Positions 44,347-52,027 of a DNA stretch of 64,000 nt are shown here, piece by piece. A model generated the notes under the pieces. The model was not told the origin of the DNA, ran no database searches, and saw only the letters and a program-made list of their open reading frames with translations. The translations under genes and the position numbers were made by a program. Numbering within the stretch: position 1 is the stretch's first letter; the number at the start of each line of letters is the position of its first letter. The stretch covers positions 62,001 to 126,000 of the forward strand of contig NZ_JAODWD010000005.1 of assembly GCF_025345615.1 (NCBI RefSeq), written 5' to 3'. This DNA comes from Mycobacterium deserti. GTDB taxonomy: Bacteria > Actinomycetota > Actinomycetes > Mycobacteriales > Mycobacteriaceae.

Positions 44347-44816
44347 CGCACAGCGCGTTCCAGGGCCGCCAGCGACTCCTCGATGAACTCGGGTCCGAAC
44401 ACCGGCACGCCTACCGCGTCGCGGAATCCCTGGTCGGTTTCGCTCCAGTCATAGGTAAGCGTCACGTCGGTTCCGGTGCCGTTCGGGGTGAGGTCGTAAC
44501 GCCACCACCACCCGCCGGGACTGTGCTTGCCGGACTCGTCCAACTGACCGGGGAGCCACGCGATGGTCCGGTCGGGCTCGAAGGCGGTGACCACGTTGTG
44601 CATCACGTAGTGACCTCCGGCCCGGTCCAGGAACATGTTGACCGCGAACATCTGTCCGGTTCCGGTGATGGGATCGGTGTCTTCGGCGTCGCGGACCCAG
44701 TCGCCAGGCTCGGTGTGCTTGTGCCGAGCCGGATCAGCAAGCACGGCAAAGATTTTCGCGGGCGGAGCCGGGATCGTTCTGGTGACGACATAGCGTTCTT
44801 CGGTAGGTGCGGTCAT
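44343..44816 (-). CDS. SRPBCC family protein
   Basis: 157 aa from ATG 44816, which overlaps the DUF899 stop as ATGA. Helix-grip fold: YVVTRTIPAPPAKIFAVLADPARH, NVVTAFEPDRTIAWLPG, WWWRYDLTPNGTGTDVTLTYDWSE and a C-terminal helix. Its overlap with the DUF899 gene implies a shared job, perhaps ligand binding. No enzyme activity can be assigned. It converges with the USP gene. Confidence 0.88.
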   Translation of the reverse strand: MTAPTEERYVVTRTIPAPPAKIFAVLADPARHKHTEPGDWVRDAEDTDPITGTGQMFAVNMFLDRAGGHYVMHNVVTAFEPDRTIAWLPGQLDESGKHSPGGWWWRYDLTPNGTGTDVTLTYDWSETDQGFRDAVGVPVFGPEFIEESLAALERAVR

Positions 44817-45505
44817 TCCACGTCTCCGTTCGGGCCGTAAAGTCGGGCGACATCGGGGGAGTCGAGCCACTTTGAGTAGGCGGGGGACTGCGGCCAACCG
44901 TCGGGAGAATCCTGCCAGTCCTCCTGGCGGCCCCACGGCAGGATGTCGACCAGCGCGAAGGTGTAACTGAGTTGTTCGGTCCCGCGGCCGTTTGTGTGCC
45001 AGGTGCGGTAGACCTTTTCGCCGTCACGGAGAAATACGTTCACTGCGAAGCCCCCGCCGGGCGGAGCACCGACGTCGGCGCCGAAAGAACTCTCCGACGA
45101 CGAATACCAGTCCATCTTGTTGCCGACCTTGGCCTTGTAGGCCAGTGCTTCGTCGATGGGCCCGTTGGTGACGATGACGAAGCGGGCGTCGTAGTTGTCG
45201 AGGATGCCCAGCCGGGTCCACTGTGTCGTGAGACTGGTGCAACCGCCGCACTGCCACTGCGCGCCGTCGGACCACATGTGGTTGTAAACGATGAGCTGCG
45301 ATCGCCCGTCGAACACCTCGACCAGCCGGATCGGGCCGTCCGGGCCGATGAGCGTGTAGTCCGGCAGTTCGACCATCGGCAGCTTGCGGCGCTGCGCGGC
45401 GATGGCGTCGAGTTCGCGCGTGGCGGCCTTCTCGCGACGGCGCAGGTCGTCGAGGGCGCTCTGCCAGGTGTCGCGGTCGACCACCGGGGGTAGGGCTGAC
45501 GTCAT
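44813..45505 (-). CDS. DUF899 family thioredoxin-like protein
   Basis: 230 aa. ATG 45505 follows GGAGG at 6 nt; ATG 45523 and the longer frame are less likely. The family has a thioredoxin-like fold: LVEVFDGRSQLIVYNHMWSDGAQ then QCGGCTSLTTQ, where C-G-G-C mimics the redox motif, and GGFAVNVFLRDGEKVYRTWHTNGRG. Function unknown; some are annotated as thioredoxin-domain proteins. Coupled to the SRPBCC gene. Confidence 0.88.
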   Translation of the reverse strand: MTSALPPVVDRDTWQSALDDLRRREKAATRELDAIAAQRRKLPMVELPDYTLIGPDGPIRLVEVFDGRSQLIVYNHMWSDGAQWQCGGCTSLTTQWTRLGILDNYDARFVIVTNGPIDEALAYKAKVGNKMDWYSSSESSFGADVGAPPGGGFAVNVFLRDGEKVYRTWHTNGRGTEQLSYTFALVDILPWGRQEDWQDSPDGWPQSPAYSKWLDSPDVARLYGPNGDVE

Positions 45506-45579
45506 AGGAGCCTCCTTGTCCATGTGCCATACGAATAGACCGCCGGCTTGCGCAAAACTCATCGCTCGCGCACGAGCGG

Positions 45580-45966
45580 TTAGAGCGTGCTGGCGTCGGG
45601 CGGGACGTCGACGGCGTGCTGCTCGAGCAGTTCCAGGGGGATGATCTCGAGTGCTCGTTCGCTGGTCGCTTCGAGGACCACCGGTGCCGCGGCACCGTCA
45701 AGGTGAGCCTGCAGCCACCGGGCCGCGACCACGCACCACCGGTCGCCGGGGCGCAGCCCGGGGAACTGCCACTGAGGTCGTGGGGTGATGAGGTCGTTGC
45801 CGACAGCAGCCTGGTGGTCGAGGAACTCGCGGGTCATCACCGCGCAGACGGCGTGCAGGCCGACGTCCTCGGGTCCGCAGCGGCAGTGGCAGTCGCGGTA
45901 GAAGCCGGTAACCGGATCGTCTCCGCAGGGCGCCAGCTCGGTCCCGCGGACATTGCGCTCGGCCAC
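45580..45966 (-). CDS. DUF2237 family protein
   Basis: 128 aa from GTG 45966 (GTG 45972 is possible). The whole DUF2237 domain is present: RNVRGTELAPCGDDPVTGFYRDCHCRCGPEDVG, HAVCAVMTREFLDHQAAVGNDL, PRPQWQFPGLRPGDRWCVVA, and RWLQAHLDGAAAPVVLEAT. Several conserved cysteines cluster near the N-terminus, suggesting metal binding. Function is unknown. It is divergent from dnaE2, and its start is 27 bp from the LexA box, so it may also respond to DNA damage. Confidence 0.88.
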   Translation of the reverse strand: MAERNVRGTELAPCGDDPVTGFYRDCHCRCGPEDVGLHAVCAVMTREFLDHQAAVGNDLITPRPQWQFPGLRPGDRWCVVAARWLQAHLDGAAAPVVLEATSERALEIIPLELLEQHAVDVPPDASTL

Positions 45967-45992
45967 AGGCACAGCTTGACACTCGTAGCCCC

Positions 45993-46008
45993 TCGAACGT
46001 GCGTTCGA
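45993..46008. promoter_or_regulatory. LexA (SOS) box upstream of dnaE2
   Basis: TCGAACGTGCGTTCGA matches the mycobacterial LexA consensus TCGAAC-N4-GTTCGA at all twelve fixed positions. It ends 12 bp before the dnaE2 ATG and also lies between the divergent DUF2237 and dnaE2 genes, so LexA could control both. Confidence 0.92.
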
Positions 46009-46020
46009 TAGACTGCGACG

Positions 46021-49000
46021 ATGGGCTGGCATCTCGGGCCGCCGAGCTGGACGGAAATGGAGCGGGTGCTGCGCGGCAAACCGCGCCGTGCCGGCTGGCC
46101 CATCGACGAGCAGGTGGGCGACGGCGGTGACAGCCCCGCATGGTCGCGCCAGCGCGGAGCCTACGAAGCGCCGGAGTCGGACGACCGGCCGGCGTCGTCG
46201 GTGCCCTACGCCGAACTGCACGCGCATTCCGCGTACAGCTTCCTCGACGGGGCCAGCACCCCGGAGGAACTGGTGGAGGAGGCCGCCCGGCTCGGTCTGC
46301 GGGCCATCGCGTTGACCGACCACGACGGCCTCTACGGCGTCGTTCGGTTCGCCGAGGCGGCCAAGGAACTCGACATGCAGACGGTGTTCGGCGCCGAGTT
46401 GTCGCTGGGCGGCGGCGACCGGACCGAGGATCCCGACCCGCCCGGTCCACATCTGCTGGTGCTCGCCCGCGGGCCGGAAGGCTACCGGCGGCTGTCCCGC
46501 GAGCTCGCCAGGGCGCACCTGGCCGGTGGGGAGAAGGGCAAGCTGCGCTACGACTACGACACGCTGACCGAGGCGGCGGGCGGGCACTGGCACATCCTGA
46601 CCGGGTGTCGTAAAGGCCATGTCCGGCAAGCACTCTCGACCGGCGGCCCGGAAGCGGCGGCCGACGCCCTTGCCGATCTGGTCGACCGGTTCGGACATGA
46701 CCGCGTCAGCGTCGAACTCACCCATCACGGGCATCCGCTCGATGACGAACGTAACGCCACCCTTGCCGGCCTGGCGTCCCGCTTCGGCTTGAATGTCGTC
46801 GCCACCACCGCCGCCCACTTCGCCGAGCCATCTCGAGGCCGGCTCGCCATGGCGATGGGCGCGATCCGGGCCCGCCACTCGATGGACGAGGCCGCCGGTT
46901 ACCTTGCCCCGCTTGGTGGTTCGCATCTGCGCTCGGGGGAGGAGATGGCGCGCCTGTTCGCAGACCGCCCCGAAGTGGTGACCGCGGCCGCCGAACTCGG
47001 TGAGCAGTGCGCATTCGGGCTGGCGCTGATCGCCCCGCAGTTGCCGCCGTTTGACGTTCCGCCCGGGCACACCGAGGACAGCTGGCTGCGACACCTGGTC
47101 ATGGATGGCGCGCACAAGCGGTACGGTCCGCCCGAACGCGCGCCGCAGGCATACGCCCAGATCGAGCATGAGCTCAAGACCATCGAGCAGTTGACCTTCC
47201 CGGGTTATTTCCTGGTGGTGCACGACATCACCCGGTTCTGCAAAGAGAACAACATCCTGGCTCAAGGCAGGGGATCGGCGGCCAACTCGGCCGTCTGCTA
47301 TGCCCTCGGCGTCACCAATGTCGACCCGGTCGCCAACGAATTGCTGTTCGAGAGGTTCCTGTCGCCGGCGCGCGACGGACCGCCGGACATCGACATCGAC
47401 ATCGAGTCGGACCTGCGCGAGAACGCGATTCAGTACGTCTACAACCGCTACGGCCGCGACTACGCCGCCCAGGTCGCCAACGTCATCACCTACCGGGGGC
47501 GAAGCGCCGTGCGCGATATGGCCCGCGCGCTGGGGTTCTCGCAGGGACAGCAGGACGCCTGGAGCAAGCAGATCGGCCAGTGGGGAAAACTCACCGACGC
47601 GACTCACGTCGACGGTGTCCCCGATCAGGTCATCGACCTGGCCACGCAGATCTCCAACTTGCCGCGCCACATGGGAATCCACTCCGGGGGCATGGTGATC
47701 TGCGACCGGCCGATCGCCGACGTGTGTCCGGTGGAGTGGGCGCGCATGGAGAACCGCAGTGTCCTGCAGTGGGACAAAGACGACTGCGCGGCAATCGGAT
47801 TGGTGAAGTTCGACATGCTCGGTCTCGGCATGCTGTCGGCGCTGCACTACTGCATCGACCTCGTGCGCGAGCACAAGGGCATCGACGTCGACCTGGCGCA
47901 GCTTGACCTGTCCGAGCCCGCGGTGTACGAGATGCTGCAGAAGGCCGACTCCGTCGGGGTGTTCCAGGTCGAGTCGCGCGCGCAGATGGCCACCCTGCCC
48001 AGGCTCAAGCCGCGGGTGTTCTACGACCTGGTGGTCGAGGTCGCCCTGATCCGGCCGGGGCCGATCCAGGGCGGGTCGGTGCACCCGTTCATCAAGCGCC
48101 GCAATGGCGAAGAACCGATCACCTACGAACACCCCTCGATGGAATCGGCATTGCACAAGACGTTGGGCGTGCCGCTGTTCCAGGAGCAGCTGATGCAACT
48201 GGCCGTCGACTGCGCGGGCTTCTCCGCCGCCGAAGCCGACCAACTGCGCCGGGCGATGGGATCCAAACGTTCGACCGAGCGGATGCGCCGACTGCGCGGC
48301 AGATTCTATGACGGGATGCGTCAGCGCCACGGCATCACCGGCGCCGTGGCCGACCGCATCTACGAAAAGCTCGAGGCGTTCGCCAATTTCGGTTTTCCGG
48401 AAAGCCATTCGCTGTCGTTCGCGTCGCTGGTGTTCTATTCGTCGTGGTTCAAGCTGCACCATCCAGCGGCGTTCTGCGCCGCGCTGCTGCGGGCCCAGCC
48501 GATGGGCTTCTACTCACCGCAGACGCTGGTGGCTGACGCCCGCAGGCACGGCGTCGTCGTACACGGGCCCGATGCCAACGCCAGCCTTGCGCACGCCACG
48601 CTGGAGAACCACGGCACCGAGGTACGGCTCGGACTCGGCGCGGTGCGCCATATCGGTGACGAGCTCGCCGAGCAGCTCGTCGACGAGCGGAAAGCCAACG
48701 GGCCGTTCACTTCTCTGCTGGACCTGACCCAGCGGGTCCAGTTGAGCGTGCCGCAGACCGAAGCGCTGGCCACCGCGGGGGCGCTGGGCTGCTTCGGCAT
48801 CTCACGCCGTGAAGGGCTGTGGGCGGCCGGGGCTGCCGCCTCCGAGCGCCCCGACCGGTTGCCGGGAGTGGGGTCGTCGTCGCATGTGCCCTCGCTGCCC
48901 GGCATGACCGAACTGGAGTTGGCCGCCGCCGATGTGTGGGCGACCGGCGTCTCCCCGGACAGCTATCCCACCCAGTTCCTGCGCGAGGACCTCGACGCGA

Positions 49001-49317
49001 TCGGGGTGGTTCCCGCGGACAAGCTGATGGACGTGCCCGACGGCACCCGGGTGCTGGTGGCCGGCGCGGTGACCCACCGTCAACGACCCGCGACGGCCCA
49101 AGGCGTGACGTTCATCAACCTCGAAGACGAGACCGGCATGGTCAACATCTTGTGCACACCGGGGGTGTGGGGGCGGCACCGCAAGGTGGCTCAGACGGCG
49201 GCGGCGCTGCTGATCCGCGGGCAGGTGCAGAACGCCACCGGGGCCGTCACCGTCGTCGCCGACCGGATAGGCAAGCTCACGATGACGGTCGGTTCGAAGT
49301 CGCGGGACTTCCGCTGA
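46021..49317 (+). CDS. dnaE2: Error-prone DNA polymerase III alpha subunit DnaE2 (ImuC)
   Basis: 1098 aa from ATG 46021, full family length. The PHP domain opens near residue 65 with ELHAHSAYSFLDGAS and ALTDHDGLYG. The polymerase palm carries PDIDIDIESD near residue 457, supplying the catalytic aspartates; GIHSGGMVICDRP and a C-terminal OB-fold (VLVAGAVTHRQRPATAQGVTF) complete it. DnaE2 makes mutagenic translesion bypass together with ImuA/ImuB, which are not in the window. The upstream LexA box confirms SOS induction. The long open frame on the opposite strand is a shadow. Confidence 0.97.
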   Translation: MGWHLGPPSWTEMERVLRGKPRRAGWPIDEQVGDGGDSPAWSRQRGAYEAPESDDRPASSVPYAELHAHSAYSFLDGASTPEELVEEAARLGLRAIALTDHDGLYGVVRFAEAAKELDMQTVFGAELSLGGGDRTEDPDPPGPHLLVLARGPEGYRRLSRELARAHLAGGEKGKLRYDYDTLTEAAGGHWHILTGCRKGHVRQALSTGGPEAAADALADLVDRFGHDRVSVELTHHGHPLDDERNATLAGLASRFGLNVVATTAAHFAEPSRGRLAMAMGAIRARHSMDEAAGYLAPLGGSHLRSGEEMARLFADRPEVVTAAAELGEQCAFGLALIAPQLPPFDVPPGHTEDSWLRHLVMDGAHKRYGPPERAPQAYAQIEHELKTIEQLTFPGYFLVVHDITRFCKENNILAQGRGSAANSAVCYALGVTNVDPVANELLFERFLSPARDGPPDIDIDIESDLRENAIQYVYNRYGRDYAAQVANVITYRGRSAVRDMARALGFSQGQQDAWSKQIGQWGKLTDATHVDGVPDQVIDLATQISNLPRHMGIHSGGMVICDRPIADVCPVEWARMENRSVLQWDKDDCAAIGLVKFDMLGLGMLSALHYCIDLVREHKGIDVDLAQLDLSEPAVYEMLQKADSVGVFQVESRAQMATLPRLKPRVFYDLVVEVALIRPGPIQGGSVHPFIKRRNGEEPITYEHPSMESALHKTLGVPLFQEQLMQLAVDCAGFSAAEADQLRRAMGSKRSTERMRRLRGRFYDGMRQRHGITGAVADRIYEKLEAFANFGFPESHSLSFASLVFYSSWFKLHHPAAFCAALLRAQPMGFYSPQTLVADARRHGVVVHGPDANASLAHATLENHGTEVRLGLGAVRHIGDELAEQLVDERKANGPFTSLLDLTQRVQLSVPQTEALATAGALGCFGISRREGLWAAGAAASERPDRLPGVGSSSHVPSLPGMTELELAAADVWATGVSPDSYPTQFLREDLDAIGVVPADKLMDVPDGTRVLVAGAVTHRQRPATAQGVTFINLEDETGMVNILCTPGVWGRHRKVAQTAAALLIRGQVQNATGAVTVVADRIGKLTMTVGSKSRDFR

Positions 49318-49336
49318 CCGGCCGCATAATCATCCG

Positions 49337-50164
49337 GTGACCGTCGCGCTCTCCTTCGCTGTTCTGCTCGAGACAGCCGGTCTGATCGCGCTCGCAGTCG
49401 TGCTGATCGTTTCGCGGCGAAAACTGGCGTCGGCGCGAGCGGCCCTCACACGTCAACACCGCGGCGACGATGAGCCTCGCCGCCGGCGTAAGCCGCTGGG
49501 CGTCGCACCGATGGCGGTCAAGACAGTGGTGAACACGGTGCAGTCCGCTGATGCGATCCTCCGTAGAGGCATCGGCGGGTCGGTACGCAGTTCGATCGAG
49601 GACCTCGCCGGCTGGGCGCGTGTCGAACGGCCGGATCTCGCGAGGATCACCGCGGACGGAAACGTCGTCCTCGTCTTCTCCGACATCGAAGGCTCCACCG
49701 CACGCAACGAGTCGTTGGGCGATCGCGGATGGGTGAAGGTGCTCGAACGGCACAACGAGCTGATCGAGCGGCGCGTCGCCGACCACCGCGGGTACGTCGT
49801 GAAGAACCAGGGCGACGGGTTCATGATCGCCTTCGCCGAGCCCGGCGACGCGGTCCGCTGCTGCGTCGCTGTACAGCGGGCGCTGCTGCAGGACCCCCAG
49901 AGGTGGGACGGCTTCCGAGTGCGGATGGGTGCGCACGTCGGCACCTCGGTTCGACGCGGAGACGACCTGTTCGGTCTCGACGTCGCCTTGACCGCGCGGA
50001 TCGCTGGACTCGCCGACGGTGGACAGATCCTCGTCAGCGATGCATTGCGCACATCGGTCCACGAGCTCGATGACATCGGATTCGAAGCGCCGCGTCACGT
50101 GGAGCTCAAGGGCTTTCGTGATGCTCAGACCGTCTACGCGGTCGCTTTCTCTGGCGGCCTCTGA
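49337..50164 (+). CDS. Membrane-anchored class III adenylate/guanylate cyclase domain protein
   Basis: 275 aa from GTG 49337, 19 bp after dnaE2. One transmembrane helix (~5-26), a basic linker, then the cyclase domain at ~105-270: VVLVFSDIEGSTARNESLGD with the first metal aspartate, GYVVKNQGDGFMIAF with the second, and RMGAHVGTSVRRGDDLFGLDVALTARIAGLADGGQILVS. Metal-binding aspartates are therefore present. It would make cAMP if the substrate-specifying residues allow; they need alignment. Single-domain dimers of this kind are common in mycobacteria. Confidence 0.92.
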   Translation: MTVALSFAVLLETAGLIALAVVLIVSRRKLASARAALTRQHRGDDEPRRRRKPLGVAPMAVKTVVNTVQSADAILRRGIGGSVRSSIEDLAGWARVERPDLARITADGNVVLVFSDIEGSTARNESLGDRGWVKVLERHNELIERRVADHRGYVVKNQGDGFMIAFAEPGDAVRCCVAVQRALLQDPQRWDGFRVRMGAHVGTSVRRGDDLFGLDVALTARIAGLADGGQILVSDALRTSVHELDDIGFEAPRHVELKGFRDAQTVYAVAFSGGL

Positions 50165-50194
50165 GGCCGACGCGTCGGAACGGGCGTGTGGGAA

Positions 50195-50611
50195 TCAGCC
50201 CTCGGTGGGCGTGGTCCACACTTTGTCGACGTTGATCCTCACCCGCGTGTTGTACGCGGCAAGAAACTCCTCGCTGAAGCCGAAGGTGGCCGCCAGTTGG
50301 CCGTACTTCGCCCGGTACCGATCATCGGTCAGGGGGTTGGCGTTCTCCGCGTCGATGGTCGCGGTGCCGCCGACGACGATGACCCCCGCACCGTTGCCGT
50401 CGGAATCGAGATTGAGGCTGACCCGAGGGTGATTCCTGATGTGCCTCACCTTCGCGGCACCGGGCTCGGAGTAGACGATCACGTCCGACCCGTCGAAGTA
50501 GAACCACACCAGCTTGGGCACCGGTTGCCCGGATTTCGCGATGGTCGTCAGCCATCCGTACTGGTCGTTGTTGAGCCGGTCAGACACCTCTTGCGTGAAT
50601 TCGACTGCCAT
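50195..50611 (-). CDS. Pyridoxamine 5'-phosphate oxidase-like (PPOX) protein, Rv3369 type
   Basis: 138 aa from ATG 50611. PPOX split-barrel fold: YGWLTTIAKSGQPVPKLVWFYFDGSDVIVYS, AAKVRHIRNHPRVSLNLD, GVIVVGGTATID and a C-terminal strand. In mycobacteria this family often uses F420 or FMN; which one cannot be read here. It stands beside dnaE2 and the nitroreductase gene in the same order as Rv3370c-Rv3369-Rv3368c. Confidence 0.88.
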   Translation of the reverse strand: MAVEFTQEVSDRLNNDQYGWLTTIAKSGQPVPKLVWFYFDGSDVIVYSEPGAAKVRHIRNHPRVSLNLDSDGNGAGVIVVGGTATIDAENANPLTDDRYRAKYGQLAATFGFSEEFLAAYNTRVRINVDKVWTTPTEG

Positions 50612-50633
50612 GAGCCGAATGTAGTCTCGGGCG

Positions 50634-51281
50634 ATGACACTGAACTTGTCCGTCGACGAAGTATTGACCACCACGCGCTCGGTGCGTAAACGGCTCGATT
50701 TCGACAGGCCGGTGTCGCGCGAGGTGCTGCTGGAATGCCTGGACTTGGCCTTGCAGGCGCCGACGGGGTCCAACGCCCAGGGCTGGCAGTGGGTCTTCGT
50801 GGAAGACGCCGCCAAGAAGAAGGCGATCGCCGACATCTACAGCGCGAACTTCGAGCTGTACCGCCAGATGCCCGAGCCCGAGTACGCCGAGGGCGACAGC
50901 CGCGGCGAGCAGCGGCAGCGCGTGGTGTCGTCGGCCTCCTATCTGGCCGGGCACATGCACGAGTCGCCCTGGCTCCTCATTCCCTGCCTGGAGGGTCGGG
51001 TCGACGGCGTGCCGGGTGCCGCGAGCGCGGGCTACTGGGGGTCGCTTTTGCCCGCCGCGTGGAGCTACATGCTCGCCCTGCGATCCCGCGGGCTCGGCTC
51101 GGCGTGGACGACGCTGCACCTACTCGGAGAGGGCGAGAAGCAGACCGCCGAGATTCTCGGCATTCCGTTCGACAAGTACAGCCAGGGCGGACTTTTCCCG
51201 ATCGCCTACACCAAGGGCACCGACTTCCGCCCGGCCAAGCGACTGCCCGCAGAACAGCTGGCCCATTTCGACAGTTGGTGA
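50634..51281 (+). CDS. Nitroreductase family protein, Rv3368c type
   Basis: 215 aa from ATG 50634. FMN-dependent nitroreductase fold: TTRSVRKRLDFDRPVSREVLLECLDLALQAPTGSNAQGWQW, AGYWGSLLPAAWSYMLALRSRGLGSAWTTLHL, and the C-terminal PIAYTKGTDFRPAKRLP. It reduces nitro or quinone groups with NAD(P)H. Divergent from the PPOX gene with 22 bp between starts. In M. tuberculosis the same three-gene order flanks dnaE2. Confidence 0.9.
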   Translation: MTLNLSVDEVLTTTRSVRKRLDFDRPVSREVLLECLDLALQAPTGSNAQGWQWVFVEDAAKKKAIADIYSANFELYRQMPEPEYAEGDSRGEQRQRVVSSASYLAGHMHESPWLLIPCLEGRVDGVPGAASAGYWGSLLPAAWSYMLALRSRGLGSAWTTLHLLGEGEKQTAEILGIPFDKYSQGGLFPIAYTKGTDFRPAKRLPAEQLAHFDSW

Positions 51282-51298
51282 GACCTATCAAAAGGTGA

Positions 51299-51766
51299 CT
51301 AGACCGCGCCGCTGAACCCGTGCTGACGCCACGCCTCGTAGACGGCGACCGCGGCCGCGTTCGACAGGTTCAGTGACCGGCGGCCGGTCAGCATCGGGAT
51401 ACGCAACTGCGTGCTGATGTGTGGGTCGGCCAGCGTCGCCGCATCCAGGCCCGTCGGCTCGGGGCCGAACATCAGCACGTCGCCCGGCCGGTACGCGACG
51501 GCGGCGAATGACGTCGTGGCGTGCGCCGTGAACGCGAACACCCGTTCGGGCGCAAGCGCGTCCCACGCGGCGAGCAGATCGTGGTGGACGGTGACCGACG
51601 CGAGGTCGTGGTAGTCCAGGCCGGCCCGCCGCAGCTTCGGCTCGGACAAGTCGAACCCCAGTGGCTCGACGAGATGCAGTTCGCAACCGGTCGCCGCGAC
51701 CATCCGGATCGCGTTGCCGGTGTTGGGCGCAATGCGCGGCGAGTAGAACAGCAACCGGAACACCAC
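51299..51766 (-). CDS. trmL: tRNA (cytidine(34)-2'-O)-methyltransferase, SpoU/TrmL type
   Basis: 155 aa from a GTG. A minimal SPOUT methyltransferase: LLFYSPRIAPNTGNAIRMVAATGCELHLVEPLGFDLSEPKLRRAGLDY is motif 1, with LMFGPEPTGLDA and IPMLTGRRSLNLSNAAAVAVYEA forming the knotted SAM site. TrmL methylates the wobble base of leucine tRNAs. It corresponds to Rv3366 (SpoU) in M. tuberculosis. Confidence 0.92.
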   Translation of the reverse strand: MVFRLLFYSPRIAPNTGNAIRMVAATGCELHLVEPLGFDLSEPKLRRAGLDYHDLASVTVHHDLLAAWDALAPERVFAFTAHATTSFAAVAYRPGDVLMFGPEPTGLDAATLADPHISTQLRIPMLTGRRSLNLSNAAAVAVYEAWRQHGFSGAV

Positions 51767-52027
51767 GGCATCTTCTCAGCCCGCGGCGGGCTCCGCGGCA
51801 GCGCCCGAATATATTTGCTCGCATACCACGAAACGACGCGACGCCATTGTTGTGAACTCTGTCTGTTCAGTAAGAATTGTGGAATCGCTCGGGCATGACT
51901 GGCATACTCGGTCAATTGCCAGGCGTGAAACGCCCGCCCACATCAGGGCGAAATGAGCAGGAAGCCTTATGAACGACGCGCCAATACAGGAATTCGGACA
52001 CGCCGCCGACCGTGCGAACGGGCGCCG

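Noticed and set aside
45580..48462. Very long minus-strand open frame (about 960 codons) opposite dnaE2
   Set aside because: Only its last ~128 codons (DUF2237, 45580-45966) show a real domain; the rest is a composition-driven shadow of the dnaE2 coding strand with no motif or start signal.
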